Positions 35,739 through 45,003 of a stretch of 64,000 nt of DNA are shown here, piece after piece (within the stretch, counting starts at the first letter, position 1; each line of letters begins with the position of its first letter). Below the pieces are notes generated by a model. That model saw only the letters and a program-made list of their open reading frames with translations. It was not told the DNA's origin and searched no databases. The position numbers and the translations under genes are program-made. Origin of the DNA: Laceyella putida (lineage in GTDB: Bacteria > Bacillota > Bacilli > Thermoactinomycetales > Thermoactinomycetaceae); the NCBI RefSeq assembly GCF_042665195.1, contig NZ_JBHTBW010000008.1, positions 1-64,000 of the forward strand, written 5' to 3'.

Positions 35739-36764
35739 TTATTTATCGACGGAATGAACGGACTCCAATTGGATCGTCGTTCCTGTCTGATAAGCCTGGG
35801 TGGCGGCTACAGCAATTTCCAGCGCTCTCTTTCCATCCCACTCATCGACCAAAGGTTTTTGGTTATTTCTTAAACACTCAATAAAAGAAACCATTTCAAG
35901 CAGGTAAGCATCCCGGAACTGAGACGGAAAATCAGGAATGATGTCATGGGTGCAACCCTTTCTCGTAAGAACCTTTATGTTATGATGCCGCAAAGAGCCG
36001 ATTTGAATGGCTCCTTCCGTACCGATAATCTCAGCCCTGATATCATAGCCGTACGCCGCATTGCGACTCGCCTCGATATCGGCCGCCGCACCGGAATCAA
36101 ACGTTAAATAGGTTAATGCTTGATCCACATCGTTGAATTCTGCGACATATTGCTTCTCAATCACACTTCCAAGCGCTGTGACCGACGTTGCTTCCGCACC
36201 CAAAAAGAACCGAGCTGTATCGTAATCATGAATGGAAAAATCCAAGTACAGCCCTCCACTGTGTTTAATAAAATCCGGTGGCGGGGTCTGTCCATCTCTG
36301 GTAATCCCTTTGAAATAAATTGGCTTACCGATATCGCCCGCTTCAATTCTTCTTTTCGCCTCAACATAAGCCGGATCAAACCTTCTCATGAATCCAACCT
36401 GGCAAAATACTTGATTCGTTTGGATGGCTTCGATTACCTCATCCGCTTCTTCCAACGTTTGAGTGATCGGTTTTTCAGTAAAAATGTGTTTCCCATGGGC
36501 AGCGGCCATCTTGATCATTTCAGCATGGGTAGAAGTGGGGGTAACAATGGCAACCGCATCAATATCGGGATTCTTGAACACATCATGGGGATTTTGGTGC
36601 CACATTGGCACTCCCAATTCATGCGCAACTTGTTTCGCTCTGCCTTCCAACGGATCCGCAACCGCCACTAATTCTGCACCCTTTACCCTCTGGGAAAGGT
36701 TTTCAGCATGCCAATACCCCAATCTACCCAATCCGAAAACTGCACAGCGGATTTTTTTTGACAT
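35739..36764 (-). CDS. iolG: Inositol 2-dehydrogenase-type oxidoreductase
   Basis: A 341-residue Gfo/Idh/MocA enzyme that probably oxidises myo- or scyllo-inositol to 2-keto-myo-inositol, the first step of the pathway. It has the Rossmann motif VFGLGRLGYWHAEN, the catalytic Lys in FTEKPITQ, QVGFMRRFDPAYVEAK (also typical of IolG/IolX), the Asp/His pair in YLDFSIHDYDTARFFLG, and AAYGYDIRAEIIGTEGAI near the C-terminus. It is first in the locus, with two AAGCGCTT palindromes just upstream. IolX-type scyllo-inositol dehydrogenase is the alternative. Confidence 0.8.
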   Translation of the reverse strand: MSKKIRCAVFGLGRLGYWHAENLSQRVKGAELVAVADPLEGRAKQVAHELGVPMWHQNPHDVFKNPDIDAVAIVTPTSTHAEMIKMAAAHGKHIFTEKPITQTLEEADEVIEAIQTNQVFCQVGFMRRFDPAYVEAKRRIEAGDIGKPIYFKGITRDGQTPPPDFIKHSGGLYLDFSIHDYDTARFFLGAEATSVTALGSVIEKQYVAEFNDVDQALTYLTFDSGAAADIEASRNAAYGYDIRAEIIGTEGAIQIGSLRHHNIKVLTRKGCTHDIIPDFPSQFRDAYLLEMVSFIECLRNNQKPLVDEWDGKRALEIAVAATQAYQTGTTIQLESVHSVDK

Positions 36765-36810
36765 GAAGACACAACCTCTCTTCGTTCAATTAAAATTCCT
36801 TTTCATCGGT

Positions 36811-36849
36811 AAGCGCTTACACTTCAACCTCACAAATACTAAAGCGCTT
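36811..36849. promoter_or_regulatory. Tandem LacI/CcpA-type operators before iolG
   Basis: TAAGCGCTTACA (core 36811-36818) and AAAGCGCTTTAC (core 36842-36849), about three DNA turns apart, 45-85 bp before the start. Confidence 0.65.
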
Positions 36850-37263
36850 TACATATTCGTATTATAAATTCTATTCTCAATATATTCAATAGTTCATTTA
36901 ACAGAATTGCATAAACACTATATATTAGGAATGAAAACGTTTAAACGTATTTTTTAAAATCTTACCAGTTACGCTTCAACTAGTGAATTTGAATAAAAAA
37001 TCCAATGATTTGTTCTGAAGCGCTTCACGCCTTCACGAGAGGTTTTCAAAAAACTCGGTAATCGAATCAAGACAGAGGTAAAGGTAAAGACACCTCTTTC
37101 AAAAAGGTTTTTTGTCTTTTTTTATAGAATAAAATTGATCGCAATAATAAACATCGCACTTTTCCTGATATTGGAGGTTACAGAGGGACATGCTCCCCTA
37201 GTCCTATTTTTTCTGGAACGGTGCCCAAATCATGCCTGCCATTGAACTGCAACCCAAACGTAA
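36850..37263. other. Intergenic region upstream of the inositol locus
   Basis: AT-rich; no gene is supported. It contains another palindrome GAAGCGCTTC (core 37018-37025) and AAACGTTTAAACG near 36935. Confidence 0.45.
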
Positions 37264-37303
37264 GGGCTACTGGCCCGCCCTTAAGGCATTTTGCCAGTAG
37301 CCC
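37264..37303. terminator. Hairpin after the DUF779 gene
   Basis: GGGCTACTGGC pairs with GCCAGTAGCCC just past the DUF779 stop; the T-tract is poor. Confidence 0.6.
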
Positions 37304-37315
37304 ACTGTGCCTGTT

Positions 37316-37690
37316 TTATGCAAAATCGATCGGTTCAAGCCTTTTTCGCTCATCATCCGCAAAAATCCTTGAACGGATGACAAATCTTACCCCCAACGGA
37401 ATTTCCAATGAAAAAGAAGCACCGCGCCCTCGCGTCACATCCACGGTGAGTTGCGTGTGTCGCCAGTATTCGAATTGGGATTTCGACATATAAAAATCAC
37501 AACCCGCGATTTCTCCCAGGCGAATGTCGTTGCTGCCCACACGAAACTCCCCTTTTTTAAAACACATGGGCGAGGAACCGTCACAACATCCTCCGCTTTG
37601 GTGGAACATCAATGGTCCATGTTGGGAGCGCAACCGTTCAATCACCTTTGTGGCCTCATCGGTGACCAACACACGTTTGACCGGTTTCAT
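37316..37690 (-). CDS. DUF779 protein, aldehyde dehydrogenase partner
   Basis: A 124-residue protein of the DUF779 family with the cysteine-rich FHQSGGCCDGSSPMCF (about residues 29-44), GCDFYMSKSQFEYWRHTQLT and the C-terminal GRGASFSLEIPLGVRF. The family is regularly encoded next to acetaldehyde dehydrogenases, as here (13 bp gap), and its function is not established; the Cys cluster may bind metal. It is translated from the aldehyde dehydrogenase transcript. Confidence 0.85.
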   Translation of the reverse strand: MKPVKRVLVTDEATKVIERLRSQHGPLMFHQSGGCCDGSSPMCFKKGEFRVGSNDIRLGEIAGCDFYMSKSQFEYWRHTQLTVDVTRGRGASFSLEIPLGVRFVIRSRIFADDERKRLEPIDFA

Positions 37691-37702
37691 GATGACCCCA
37701 CT

Positions 37703-39241
37703 TCAGAAGAAACCCATTGGGTTTTTATCGTAAGAGACGAGCAAGTTTTTCGTTTGGCGGTAATGCTCCAGCATCATCTTGTGCGTTTCGCGGCCGATAC
37801 CCGATTGCTTATACCCTCCAAACGCCGCATGGGCCGGATAAAGGTGATAACAATTGACCCAAACGCGTCCCGCTTCAATCCGCCGCGCGATTTGGTAAGC
37901 CTGATGGACATCCCTTGTCCAAAGCCCCGCCCCCAATCCATATAGGGTATCGTTGGCTATTTCGATTAAATCGTTTTCATCCTTGAATGTGGTCACGGTT
38001 ACAACGGGACCAAATATTTCCTCTTGGAAGATGCGCATGTCGTTGCTGCCCTCGAATACGGTAGGCTCAATATAATAGCCATTGGGATAAAGCCCATTTC
38101 GGTAGGGCTTCCCGCCTGTCAGGCATTTGGCCCCTTCCGATCTCCCCAAATCGATGTAGTTCAAAATCTTGTGGTATTGGTCATTTGATGCCTGTGCTCC
38201 CATCATCGTGTCCAGATGCAGCGGATCGCCCATTTTGATGCGTCTGACCCGGTTGAGTGCCCTCTCCATAAATTCTTCGTAGATCGACTCCTGGATGAGG
38301 GCCCTGGACGGACAAGTGCACACTTCGCCCTGATTCAACGCGAACATCGTGAACCCTTCCAGCGCTTTATCAACAAACTCATCATCATGGGCCAAAACGC
38401 TTTCCGTAAATATGTTGGGTGATTTTCCGCCCAATTCCAAAGTCACGGGAACAATGTTTTCCGATGCGTATTGCATGATGAGTCGGCCCGTCGTCGTTTC
38501 ACCGGTAAAGGCCACTTTCCCCACGCGCGAAGAAGTCGCGAGCGGTTGTCCCGCTTCGGGACCAAAACCATTGACAATATTGAGGACACCCGGTGGCAGA
38601 AGATCGGCGACCAGTTCGGCAAACAAGAGGATGGTGACGGGAGTTTGTTCAGCGGGTTTCAAAATGACGCAATTTCCCGCGGCAAGGGCGGGAGCCAGTT
38701 TCCATGCCGCCATGAGAAGCGGAAAGTTCCAGGGAATGATTTGTCCCACCACTCCGATGGGCTCCTTGATATGCATCGATAACGTATGCTTATCAAGTTC
38801 CGACACTCCGCTTTCTTCGCCCCGAATGACGCCGGCAAAATAGCGAAAATGATCGATGGCCAGGGGGAGATCCGCATTCAGCGTTTCGCGGATGGGTTTT
38901 CCGTTATCCCAAGTTTCGGACAGGGCCAATTTTTCCAAGTTTTCTTCCAAACGATCCGCAATCTTCAACAACAGGTTGCTTCGTTCCGTGACCGATGTAT
39001 TCCCCCACTTTTCTTTCGCTTCATGCGCCTTTGCCAGTGCCAATTCAATATCCTCTTTTTGTGACCGGGGCACCTGGGTAAACACGTTCCCATCCACAGG
39101 AGAGGGATTGTCGAAATACTCTCCGTTTAACGGTTTAACCCATTCACCACCGATAAAATTTTCATAGCGGGACTGATAGTGAAGCAAACTGCCTTCCGCA
39201 TTGGGAGCTTTAAAATGGGACAAATTGACGCTCATTTGCAT
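37703..39241 (-). CDS. Acetaldehyde/aldehyde dehydrogenase (AcoD/ExaC-like)
   Basis: An NAD(P)-dependent aldehyde dehydrogenase of 512 residues: IPWNFPLLMAAWKLAPALAA (NAD entry), KPAEQTP, FTGETTTGRL, the general base in LELGGKSPNIF and the catalytic Cys in NQGEVCTCPSRAL. The C-terminal KQSGIGRETHKMMLEHYRQT and the coupled DUF779 gene fit the acetaldehyde dehydrogenase subgroup. The frame starts MQMSVNLSHF at ATG 39241, behind a GGGGG-type ribosome site. Probably induced by alcohol or acetoin breakdown, which is inferred from the family only. Confidence 0.9.
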   Translation of the reverse strand: MQMSVNLSHFKAPNAEGSLLHYQSRYENFIGGEWVKPLNGEYFDNPSPVDGNVFTQVPRSQKEDIELALAKAHEAKEKWGNTSVTERSNLLLKIADRLEENLEKLALSETWDNGKPIRETLNADLPLAIDHFRYFAGVIRGEESGVSELDKHTLSMHIKEPIGVVGQIIPWNFPLLMAAWKLAPALAAGNCVILKPAEQTPVTILLFAELVADLLPPGVLNIVNGFGPEAGQPLATSSRVGKVAFTGETTTGRLIMQYASENIVPVTLELGGKSPNIFTESVLAHDDEFVDKALEGFTMFALNQGEVCTCPSRALIQESIYEEFMERALNRVRRIKMGDPLHLDTMMGAQASNDQYHKILNYIDLGRSEGAKCLTGGKPYRNGLYPNGYYIEPTVFEGSNDMRIFQEEIFGPVVTVTTFKDENDLIEIANDTLYGLGAGLWTRDVHQAYQIARRIEAGRVWVNCYHLYPAHAAFGGYKQSGIGRETHKMMLEHYRQTKNLLVSYDKNPMGFF

Positions 39242-39427
39242 ATTCCCCCTTCTTCCATAAATGACTTAAAGCGAAAAGCAAATGAATATTTCGATCATAC
39301 TATTTATAATATTCAATAAACGATTGATTATCCCCTCTTTTATAAGGAGCTTTCTTTTTTGTTGTTTATCCCGATGGATGTTATACCGATTCCATGGATC
39401 CTTTTAAACATTTGATTTGGAAGAGCG

Positions 39428-39464
39428 AAAAAATCCCGAAACCCCTTGCTATGGTTTCGGGATT
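39428..39464 (-). terminator. Rho-independent terminator
   Basis: AATCCCGAAACC / GGTTTCGGGATT with a T-run on the minus strand; it ends the nuclease transcript. Confidence 0.75.
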
Positions 39465-39614
39465 GCGACGAATGCAACATAATTCACTTATGTTATGTTG
39501 GTGCGGGAAGGTAAGTCCAAAGGCGTCTCCTGCATGCGGGACGAATACTTTTCTGCGTTCTTATGTAGCAAAATAGCTTACTGAAGGAAGTCGAAGACTA
39601 CAAAAATAAAAAAC

Positions 39615-40199
39615 TCACACAAAAGATTCCAATACTGCGCAAATCAGTTTTCCTCTGTATAATTTGAACACTCTTTCCATCCAGCTCATCATCTCAGGTT
39701 GATATCCCGTTTTTCCCACATATTTCTTATTGGCCCAAATGCCTTTTCCCCTTGCTTTCGCTTCCCGTTCCGCCTCTTTCATCATCCTTACCATGTTCGC
39801 ATCGCGGTTTCTGGTATGACTCACCCGGGCCAGGCCGCGTCTAACCAATTCTTCTTGCAATAGTTTCCGGTCACAATAAACATACGCCAACAATCTTCCA
39901 TAGTGGTCCCTTTTTTCGGCATCATACCCCAATTCCACTATGCGACTCTTTTTGATTTTGTATCTGGTGAATAATTTCGCCTCTTCCCCATATGGTTCCA
40001 CTCCCTTTTGCGGATGGCTTGTTTCGGGGGTATCAACCAGCAAGAATCGTATCCGCTCCTCTTGGCCATTTGCAAATCGCACGCGTATCGTATCCCCATC
40101 ATATACTTTCACAACGGTTACTTTCTCGATTTCCCCTATGCTGTATAGAGTCTTCTTATTGGGTAATCGCTTTCGTTTCTTTTTAAAAAGATGAACCAT
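39615..40199 (-). CDS. Thermonuclease-type SNase-domain protein
   Basis: A 194-residue protein with a basic N-terminus and a staphylococcal-nuclease domain at about residues 25-150. The active site is visible: KVYDGDTIRVRF (metal), RIRFLLVDTPE (Arg) and DHYGRLLAYVY (Arg). No signal peptide with a cleavage site is obvious, although the first residues are very basic, so secretion is uncertain. The C-terminal 40 residues are unrelated to the domain. It hydrolyses DNA/RNA with calcium in related enzymes. Stand-alone gene with its own terminator. Confidence 0.88.
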   Translation of the reverse strand: MVHLFKKKRKRLPNKKTLYSIGEIEKVTVVKVYDGDTIRVRFANGQEERIRFLLVDTPETSHPQKGVEPYGEEAKLFTRYKIKKSRIVELGYDAEKRDHYGRLLAYVYCDRKLLQEELVRRGLARVSHTRNRDANMVRMMKEAEREAKARGKGIWANKKYVGKTGYQPEMMSWMERVFKLYRGKLICAVLESFV

Positions 40200-40348
40200 C
40201 TTTTCCCCTTGCTCCCTCTGATATATTATTTATGAATAGCAAACATTGTTTGCCGCAAAAAATATTTTACTATTGTTAACATATAAAAATCTACAATAAG
40301 AGTGAGCCTAAATCCAAAGGTTCGACCTGATCAGAAATGGGATAAGCG

Positions 40349-40385
40349 AAAAAAGCCAGAGGCGTTTTTGCCTATGGCTTTTTTT
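40349..40385. terminator. Bidirectional terminator
   Basis: AAAAAGCCAGAGGC / GCCTATGGCTTTTTTT stem-loop after the chitin monooxygenase gene. Confidence 0.75.
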
Positions 40386-40447
40386 GCATCTGGCTGCTCG
40401 GGGGATGGTTCATTAACGATGTCTCATCCACAATCAATCTGATGCGG

Positions 40448-41134
40448 TCATCTGGCGGAAAGCGCCTTCAATATTCGCGATTTCTCTGACTCCCATGAGC
40501 TGTTGTTAACCAGATTGTTGTTAACCATCGTGCCGTTAACCAGATTCACGTCAACTGCCTGATAGAAAGCATTGGTGGTATCCGCGATTTCCCAAACGCC
40601 CAAAATCACGTGGTAGCCGGTGCGATCGGTCGGCACGTTGCATTGATGAGTCACGGTGTTCGACGGTCTTTTGCCACCATCGTAGTAATAGCAGAACTGC
40701 TCCAGATCGGAGCGGGCTATCGGCTTGTTGGGATTCCAACCTTTCTTGGTGATGTAATATTTCCATTCTCTCGTGCTGTGCGGTGCGGTCAGATACCATC
40801 TGAAGGTATTGCTGCCGCCTTGGATGGTGACTTTTTTCCAGCGAGTCGATGTTTGTGCGTAGAGTTCCGGATAACGACCGGCACCGGTGATTTGGCCATC
40901 CGGCGGGCCGGATTGCGGGAATGATCCCGGCCCTTCAACGCTCTGCGGCTCCCACTGGATCTGGCCACAATCCGTGTTTTGACCCTGCTTGCACAAATAA
41001 GCGCGGCTGGCCGGCGACTCGATATAACCGTGGGCAGAGGCGCTCTCAGCGAACACCATCGTACTCATCCCACAAGCCAAAAGAAGCGGCGATACTCTTA
41101 ACAACATTTTTTTCCAGAAACGTTGTTGCGCCAT
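40448..41134 (-). CDS. AA10 lytic polysaccharide monooxygenase (chitin-active type)
   Basis: A secreted copper enzyme that oxidatively cleaves chitin or cellulose. The signal peptide (residues 1-34) ends in SASA, leaving His35 (HGYIESP) as the mature N-terminus; with His119 in LTAPHSTREW it forms the histidine brace. Cys residues pair in LCKQGQNTDCGQ and elsewhere. The C-terminal part (about 205-228) is a short polar tail with no carbohydrate-binding module. ATG 41134 follows GGGAGG at eight bases; an upstream ATG in the frame lacks a ribosome site. Single-gene unit, flanked by terminators. Confidence 0.93.
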   Translation of the reverse strand: MAQQRFWKKMLLRVSPLLLACGMSTMVFAESASAHGYIESPASRAYLCKQGQNTDCGQIQWEPQSVEGPGSFPQSGPPDGQITGAGRYPELYAQTSTRWKKVTIQGGSNTFRWYLTAPHSTREWKYYITKKGWNPNKPIARSDLEQFCYYYDGGKRPSNTVTHQCNVPTDRTGYHVILGVWEIADTTNAFYQAVDVNLVNGTMVNNNLVNNSSWESEKSRILKALSAR

Positions 41135-41341
41135 GTTGCATGCCTCCCTCATCTGGAAATGATAAAATATTCTATCTATTCTTAGTTTAATCTATAATTG
41201 GTAGATTTGTCTATACCAATTCCCGCAAAATATGGCCATCATGAAGATCTCACTTTGAGAGTTGATCCATGAACCTGAAAGAGGCACGTGTCGATCTCCA
41301 AAACCGTTTACAAGTTAACATTATTTTCCACACAAACAAAA

Positions 41342-41371
41342 GAATCTTACGGAGATTGACCGTAAGATTCC
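41342..41371. terminator. Terminator-like hairpin after dgoD
   Basis: GAATCTTACGG / CCGTAAGATTC with a short loop; T-rich on the minus strand. Confidence 0.55.
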
Positions 41372-41447
41372 CATATTTATTGTGACTTTATCACTTATCT
41401 TTCGCTTTCCCCGGCAAGTTTAAACATCATGTGCCCCACTTGATTCA

Positions 41448-42596
41448 TTACCACTCCGCAACACTTCCATCACGGTGGCGCCAAATCGGATTTTTCCAAT
41501 CGTGTCCCACTTCGGCCATCTTTCGCACATGCTCTTCGTTGATCTCCACGCCAAGACCGAAACCGGTTGGAATCTTTACATAGCCATCTTCATAGTGAAA
41601 TACCGTCGGATCGACAAGATAATCTAACAAATCGCTGCCTTGATTGTAGTGAATACCCAAACTTTGTTCCTGAATAAAGGCGTTATGTGAGGTGGCATCC
41701 ACTTGCAAACAGGCGGCCAAGGCAATCGGACCCAATGGGCAATGCGGAGCTAAAGCGACATCATATGCTTCCGCCATCGACGCAATTTTTTTGCACTCGG
41801 TGATTCCGCCGGCGTGTGACAAATCGGGTTGGATAATGTCACAATATCCATCGGCTAACAAGGTTTTAAAATCCCATCTTGAAAACATCCGTTCACCCGT
41901 GGCAATCGGAATGGAAGTGATGTGGGCAAGGTCTCTTAACGCTTCATTGTTCTCAGGCAAAACAGGCTCTTCAATAAACATTGGATGATAGGGTTCCAAC
42001 TCTTTAGCCAAAAGCTTGGCCATCGGCTTATGTACACGGCCATGAAAATCAATGCCGATGCCAATTGGATTCCCTACCGCTTCCCGAATGCTGGCAACCC
42101 GGGCAATCACTTGTTCCACTTTGTCATAAGAGTCAATATATTGCAGTTCTTCAGTTGCGTTCATCTTGATCGCCGTAAATCCCCGGTCGACGACGGCCTT
42201 TGCCGCACGTGCCACATCGCTGGGCCGATCACCACCAATCCAAGAATAGACGCGAATCGAGTCACGACAGGCTCCGCCCATCAACTCATGCACCGGCGCC
42301 TTGTGGAATTTCCCCTTGATATCCCAAAGTGCTTGGTCTATTCCGGAAATGGCGCTCATCAATATGGGACCCCCGCGATAAAAACCCCCACGGTACATGA
42401 CATTCCAATGATCTTCGATTTTCAGTGGATTTTGCCCAAGCAAATAGGTCATCAGTTCTTTCACTGCTGCTTCGACGGTATCCGCCCGCCCTTCGATCAC
42501 AGGCTCGCCCCAACCCACGATTCCTTCATCCGTTTCAATCTCCAGGAATAACCACCGCGGTGGGACCTTAAATGTTTCAAAGCTGACGATTTTCAC
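41448..42596 (-). CDS. dgoD: D-galactonate dehydratase
   Basis: DgoD removes water from D-galactonate to give 2-dehydro-3-deoxy-galactonate. It is an enolase-superfamily enzyme of 382 residues with the N-terminal lid (VPPRWLFLEIETDEGIVGWG), YRGGPILMSAISGIDQALWD, the metal ligands in GIDFHGR, FIEEPV and ATGERMF, DLSHAGGITECKKIA, and the catalytic His in LAPHCPLGPIALAA. The C-terminus IWRHRDGSVAEW is very like known DgoD. The start follows GGGGAGAAGG. It is last in the dgo operon (aldolase and kinase upstream). Confidence 0.94.
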   Translation of the reverse strand: MKIVSFETFKVPPRWLFLEIETDEGIVGWGEPVIEGRADTVEAAVKELMTYLLGQNPLKIEDHWNVMYRGGFYRGGPILMSAISGIDQALWDIKGKFHKAPVHELMGGACRDSIRVYSWIGGDRPSDVARAAKAVVDRGFTAIKMNATEELQYIDSYDKVEQVIARVASIREAVGNPIGIGIDFHGRVHKPMAKLLAKELEPYHPMFIEEPVLPENNEALRDLAHITSIPIATGERMFSRWDFKTLLADGYCDIIQPDLSHAGGITECKKIASMAEAYDVALAPHCPLGPIALAACLQVDATSHNAFIQEQSLGIHYNQGSDLLDYLVDPTVFHYEDGYVKIPTGFGLGVEINEEHVRKMAEVGHDWKNPIWRHRDGSVAEW

Positions 42597-42620
42597 TTGC
42601 CTTCTCCCCTTTTTTGTTAG

Positions 42621-43256
42621 TTACGGTCTGACACTCCTTACGGCTTCAACAAAACTGGCCGCTTTGCCCTTAAGCTCTTCCAAATAGGGTGAATCCACTT
42701 TTGTCGTCTTGCGCACCAATGCCCCTCCCAAACCAACCGCCATCGCTCCAGCCCTAAAATAGTCAACAATATTGTCCAATGTTACCCCACCGGTCGGAAT
42801 CATCGGAATCTGTGGCAATGGGTCACGTACAGCTTTGATATAAGCCGGACCCAATACATTGGCTGGGAACACTTTGACAGCATCCGCTCCGTTTTCAAAA
42901 GCGGTAACCATTTCGGTCGGCGTAAAAACTCCCGGAATGCTGATGGCGCCATAACGCTTGGTCAACCGAATCGTTTCCAGATTAAGTGTCGGAGAAAAGA
43001 TGAATTTCGCTCCAGCCATAAGGGCCATCCGTGCAGTTTCCGGATCTAAAACGGTCCCGGCGCCAATCAGCATCTTCCCTGCAAACTGACGAGACGCCTG
43101 TTCAATCACGGCACCTACATCGGGGGTGTCCGCCGTGATTTCTACCGTCCGGACTCCCCCTTCGTCTAAAGCCTTGATAATCGCTAAAATATCTTCTGGC
43201 TGATGGCCACGCACAATCGCAATGATACCGCTTTCCTGAATTTGATCGAGCCGCAT
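42621..43256 (-). CDS. KDPG/KDPGal aldolase
   Basis: A class I aldolase of 211 residues that splits 2-dehydro-3-deoxy-6-phosphogalactonate (or -gluconate) into pyruvate and glyceraldehyde-3-phosphate. Motifs are GIIAIVRG, EITADTP (the usual Glu), GAGTVLDPE, FIFSPTLN, the Schiff-base Lys in GADAVKVFPAN and PTGGVTLDNI for phosphate binding. In context with DgoD it most likely acts as DgoA; Eda-type activity is possible. Start after a GAGTG-type site, 13 bp from the kinase gene. Confidence 0.9.
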   Translation of the reverse strand: MRLDQIQESGIIAIVRGHQPEDILAIIKALDEGGVRTVEITADTPDVGAVIEQASRQFAGKMLIGAGTVLDPETARMALMAGAKFIFSPTLNLETIRLTKRYGAISIPGVFTPTEMVTAFENGADAVKVFPANVLGPAYIKAVRDPLPQIPMIPTGGVTLDNIVDYFRAGAMAVGLGGALVRKTTKVDSPYLEELKGKAASFVEAVRSVRP

Positions 43257-43269
43257 CCATTCACACTCC

Positions 43270-44220
43270 TCATCTCAATACATCTTGATTCGACTGATTG
43301 ATAAAACGCTCCAGAGTCTCCCTAAGCGGAAGTCCTTCAAAATCCCCCTGAACCTCTACCACCAAGGCAGCGACAGCACAAGCCCGGCGAACGGCTTCAG
43401 CGACTGGCAAACCATCTAGCCTTCCTGACAGAAAACCCGCCGCAAAGGCATCCCCTGCACCCACCGGGTCGACCACTTGGCCTACAGGAAAACCTTCGAC
43501 GTAACCGGACGATCCTTTGGAAACATAGTACGCTCCCTTCGATCCCAGTTTCACCACAACCATGGACGCACCCATATCCCGCAGGCTTTCTGCAATCTGT
43601 TCCGGTTCCTCTTCATTGACCAGTAGCCTTCCTTCGTCTATGCCAGGCAATAGAATATCTGCTTGTGCTGCAATCTCCCGCAATACTTGTTTTGCCCTCT
43701 TTTTGTCCCACAGTTTCGAACGGTAATTGGGATCAAACACAACTTGTACCCCATGCTTTTTGGCGATCTCAATCGCCTTCATCACCATTTGTCGGCAGCC
43801 TTCGCTAAGCGCTGGAGTAATACCCGTCAAATGAAGATATTTGGCTTTGGCAAGGTATGCTTCGTTCAATGTGTTTGGATTCATTCGGCTGGCCGCACTG
43901 TGGCGGCGGTAATAATAAACCCGCAATTCCCGTTTATGTAAAGGTTCCTTAATCATCAATCCAGTGGGATCTTTAGGTCGTTTCTTTACCTCGGATGTAT
44001 CGATTCCCTCCCCCTGTAAAAAGGCCAAAATGGCCTCACCAAATTCATCCTGTCCGACTTGGCTCACCCACCCGACTCGGTGTCCAAGCCGGGCAAGTCC
44101 GACTGCCACATTACTTTCCGCTCCTGCAAAACTGAACGAAAAATCCTTGGCATGCCGGAGTAACCCTGTTGTTTTTGGGGTAAACAAGGCCATCGTTTCC
44201 CCGATCGTAACCACATCCAC
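43270..44220 (-). CDS. 2-dehydro-3-deoxy-gluconate/galactonate kinase
   Basis: A PfkB-family sugar kinase of 316 residues with FAGAESNVAVGLARLGHRVG (about 31-50) and the ATP site VDPVGAGDAFAAGFLSG. YYYRRHSAASRM is the typical KdgK substrate loop. It phosphorylates the product of DgoD and passes it to the aldolase. The gene lies between aldolase and regulator in a four-gene operon. The galactonate epimer is inferred from DgoD. Confidence 0.9.
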   Translation of the reverse strand: MDVVTIGETMALFTPKTTGLLRHAKDFSFSFAGAESNVAVGLARLGHRVGWVSQVGQDEFGEAILAFLQGEGIDTSEVKKRPKDPTGLMIKEPLHKRELRVYYYRRHSAASRMNPNTLNEAYLAKAKYLHLTGITPALSEGCRQMVMKAIEIAKKHGVQVVFDPNYRSKLWDKKRAKQVLREIAAQADILLPGIDEGRLLVNEEEPEQIAESLRDMGASMVVVKLGSKGAYYVSKGSSGYVEGFPVGQVVDPVGAGDAFAAGFLSGRLDGLPVAEAVRRACAVAALVVEVQGDFEGLPLRETLERFINQSNQDVLR

Positions 44221-44235
44221 TTTTGTTGCCTCCCT

Positions 44236-44985
44236 TTACGCCATAAAACCCATATTTCTGGAAATCAATTTCGTCGTTTGAGTCAGATGAAAAACGATAA
44301 ACTCATGTCGCTTAATCATCCGTTCTTTCGGCCCTGCCACGCTGACGGCGGCGATCACCTGGCCATTTGCCTCAAACACGGGTGCCGCAATGCAATAAAG
44401 CCCTTCCTCATTTTCCCCATCATCCGTGGCATAGCCTTGCTCTTTGTAATGTTCCAACAAGCGTTCAAACTCTTCATGATCGGTCACGGTATTTTCAGTC
44501 AACGGAACGAGTGGTGTATGCGCTAACATTTTTGCCCGTCTCTCTTTCGGCAAAAAAGCGAGTATCGCCTTACCCAAGCCTGTGCAATACATCGGTTTGC
44601 GTGACCCGATCTGTGCGGTGGTCCGGATCGACCGATTATTATCCACTTTTGCCACGTAAACCATTTCGCCATCCGATAAAATGGCCATAAACACCGTCTC
44701 TTCCACTTGCTCCATCAACCGCGTCAAGGGTAAACGGGCATCGCGGGTTAAATCCATCGACTCCATGGATCGGGTCCCCAGTTGAATTAACTTGGGCCCC
44801 AGCTTGTACTTTTTCAGTTCCGCAAGCGATAGATATCCACGCTCATATAGTGTCTTCACTAAATGAAATGTACTACTTTGCGGGAAATCTAAAGCGTTCG
44901 CAATTTCCTTAATGTTTAATCCTTGCGGATGATCCCGCAGTAATTCAAAGATCTCCAACACACGGACAGCAGATTTTACTGACAT
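44236..44985 (-). CDS. IclR-family regulator of the galactonate operon
   Basis: A 249-residue regulator. The winged HTH lies at residues 4-60 (VLEIFELLRDHPQGLNIKEI, PQSSTFHLVKTLYERGYL), and the IclR effector domain follows with GSRKPMYCTGLGKAILAFLP and a C-terminal IAAVSVAGP. It is first in the dgo operon and probably represses it until galactonate or its dehydrated product is present. Two ATATGTGAATT direct repeats precede it. ATG 44985 follows GGAGG. Confidence 0.9.
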   Translation of the reverse strand: MSVKSAVRVLEIFELLRDHPQGLNIKEIANALDFPQSSTFHLVKTLYERGYLSLAELKKYKLGPKLIQLGTRSMESMDLTRDARLPLTRLMEQVEETVFMAILSDGEMVYVAKVDNNRSIRTTAQIGSRKPMYCTGLGKAILAFLPKERRAKMLAHTPLVPLTENTVTDHEEFERLLEHYKEQGYATDDGENEEGLYCIAAPVFEANGQVIAAVSVAGPKERMIKRHEFIVFHLTQTTKLISRNMGFMA

Positions 44986-45003
44986 CTCAACCTCCGGATT
45001 TAC

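Noticed and set aside
27671..36849. AAGCGCTT sites as simple CcpA cre boxes only
   Set aside because: A LacI-type gene within the locus with its own site makes local control at least as likely; kept as an open alternative, not as sole explanation.
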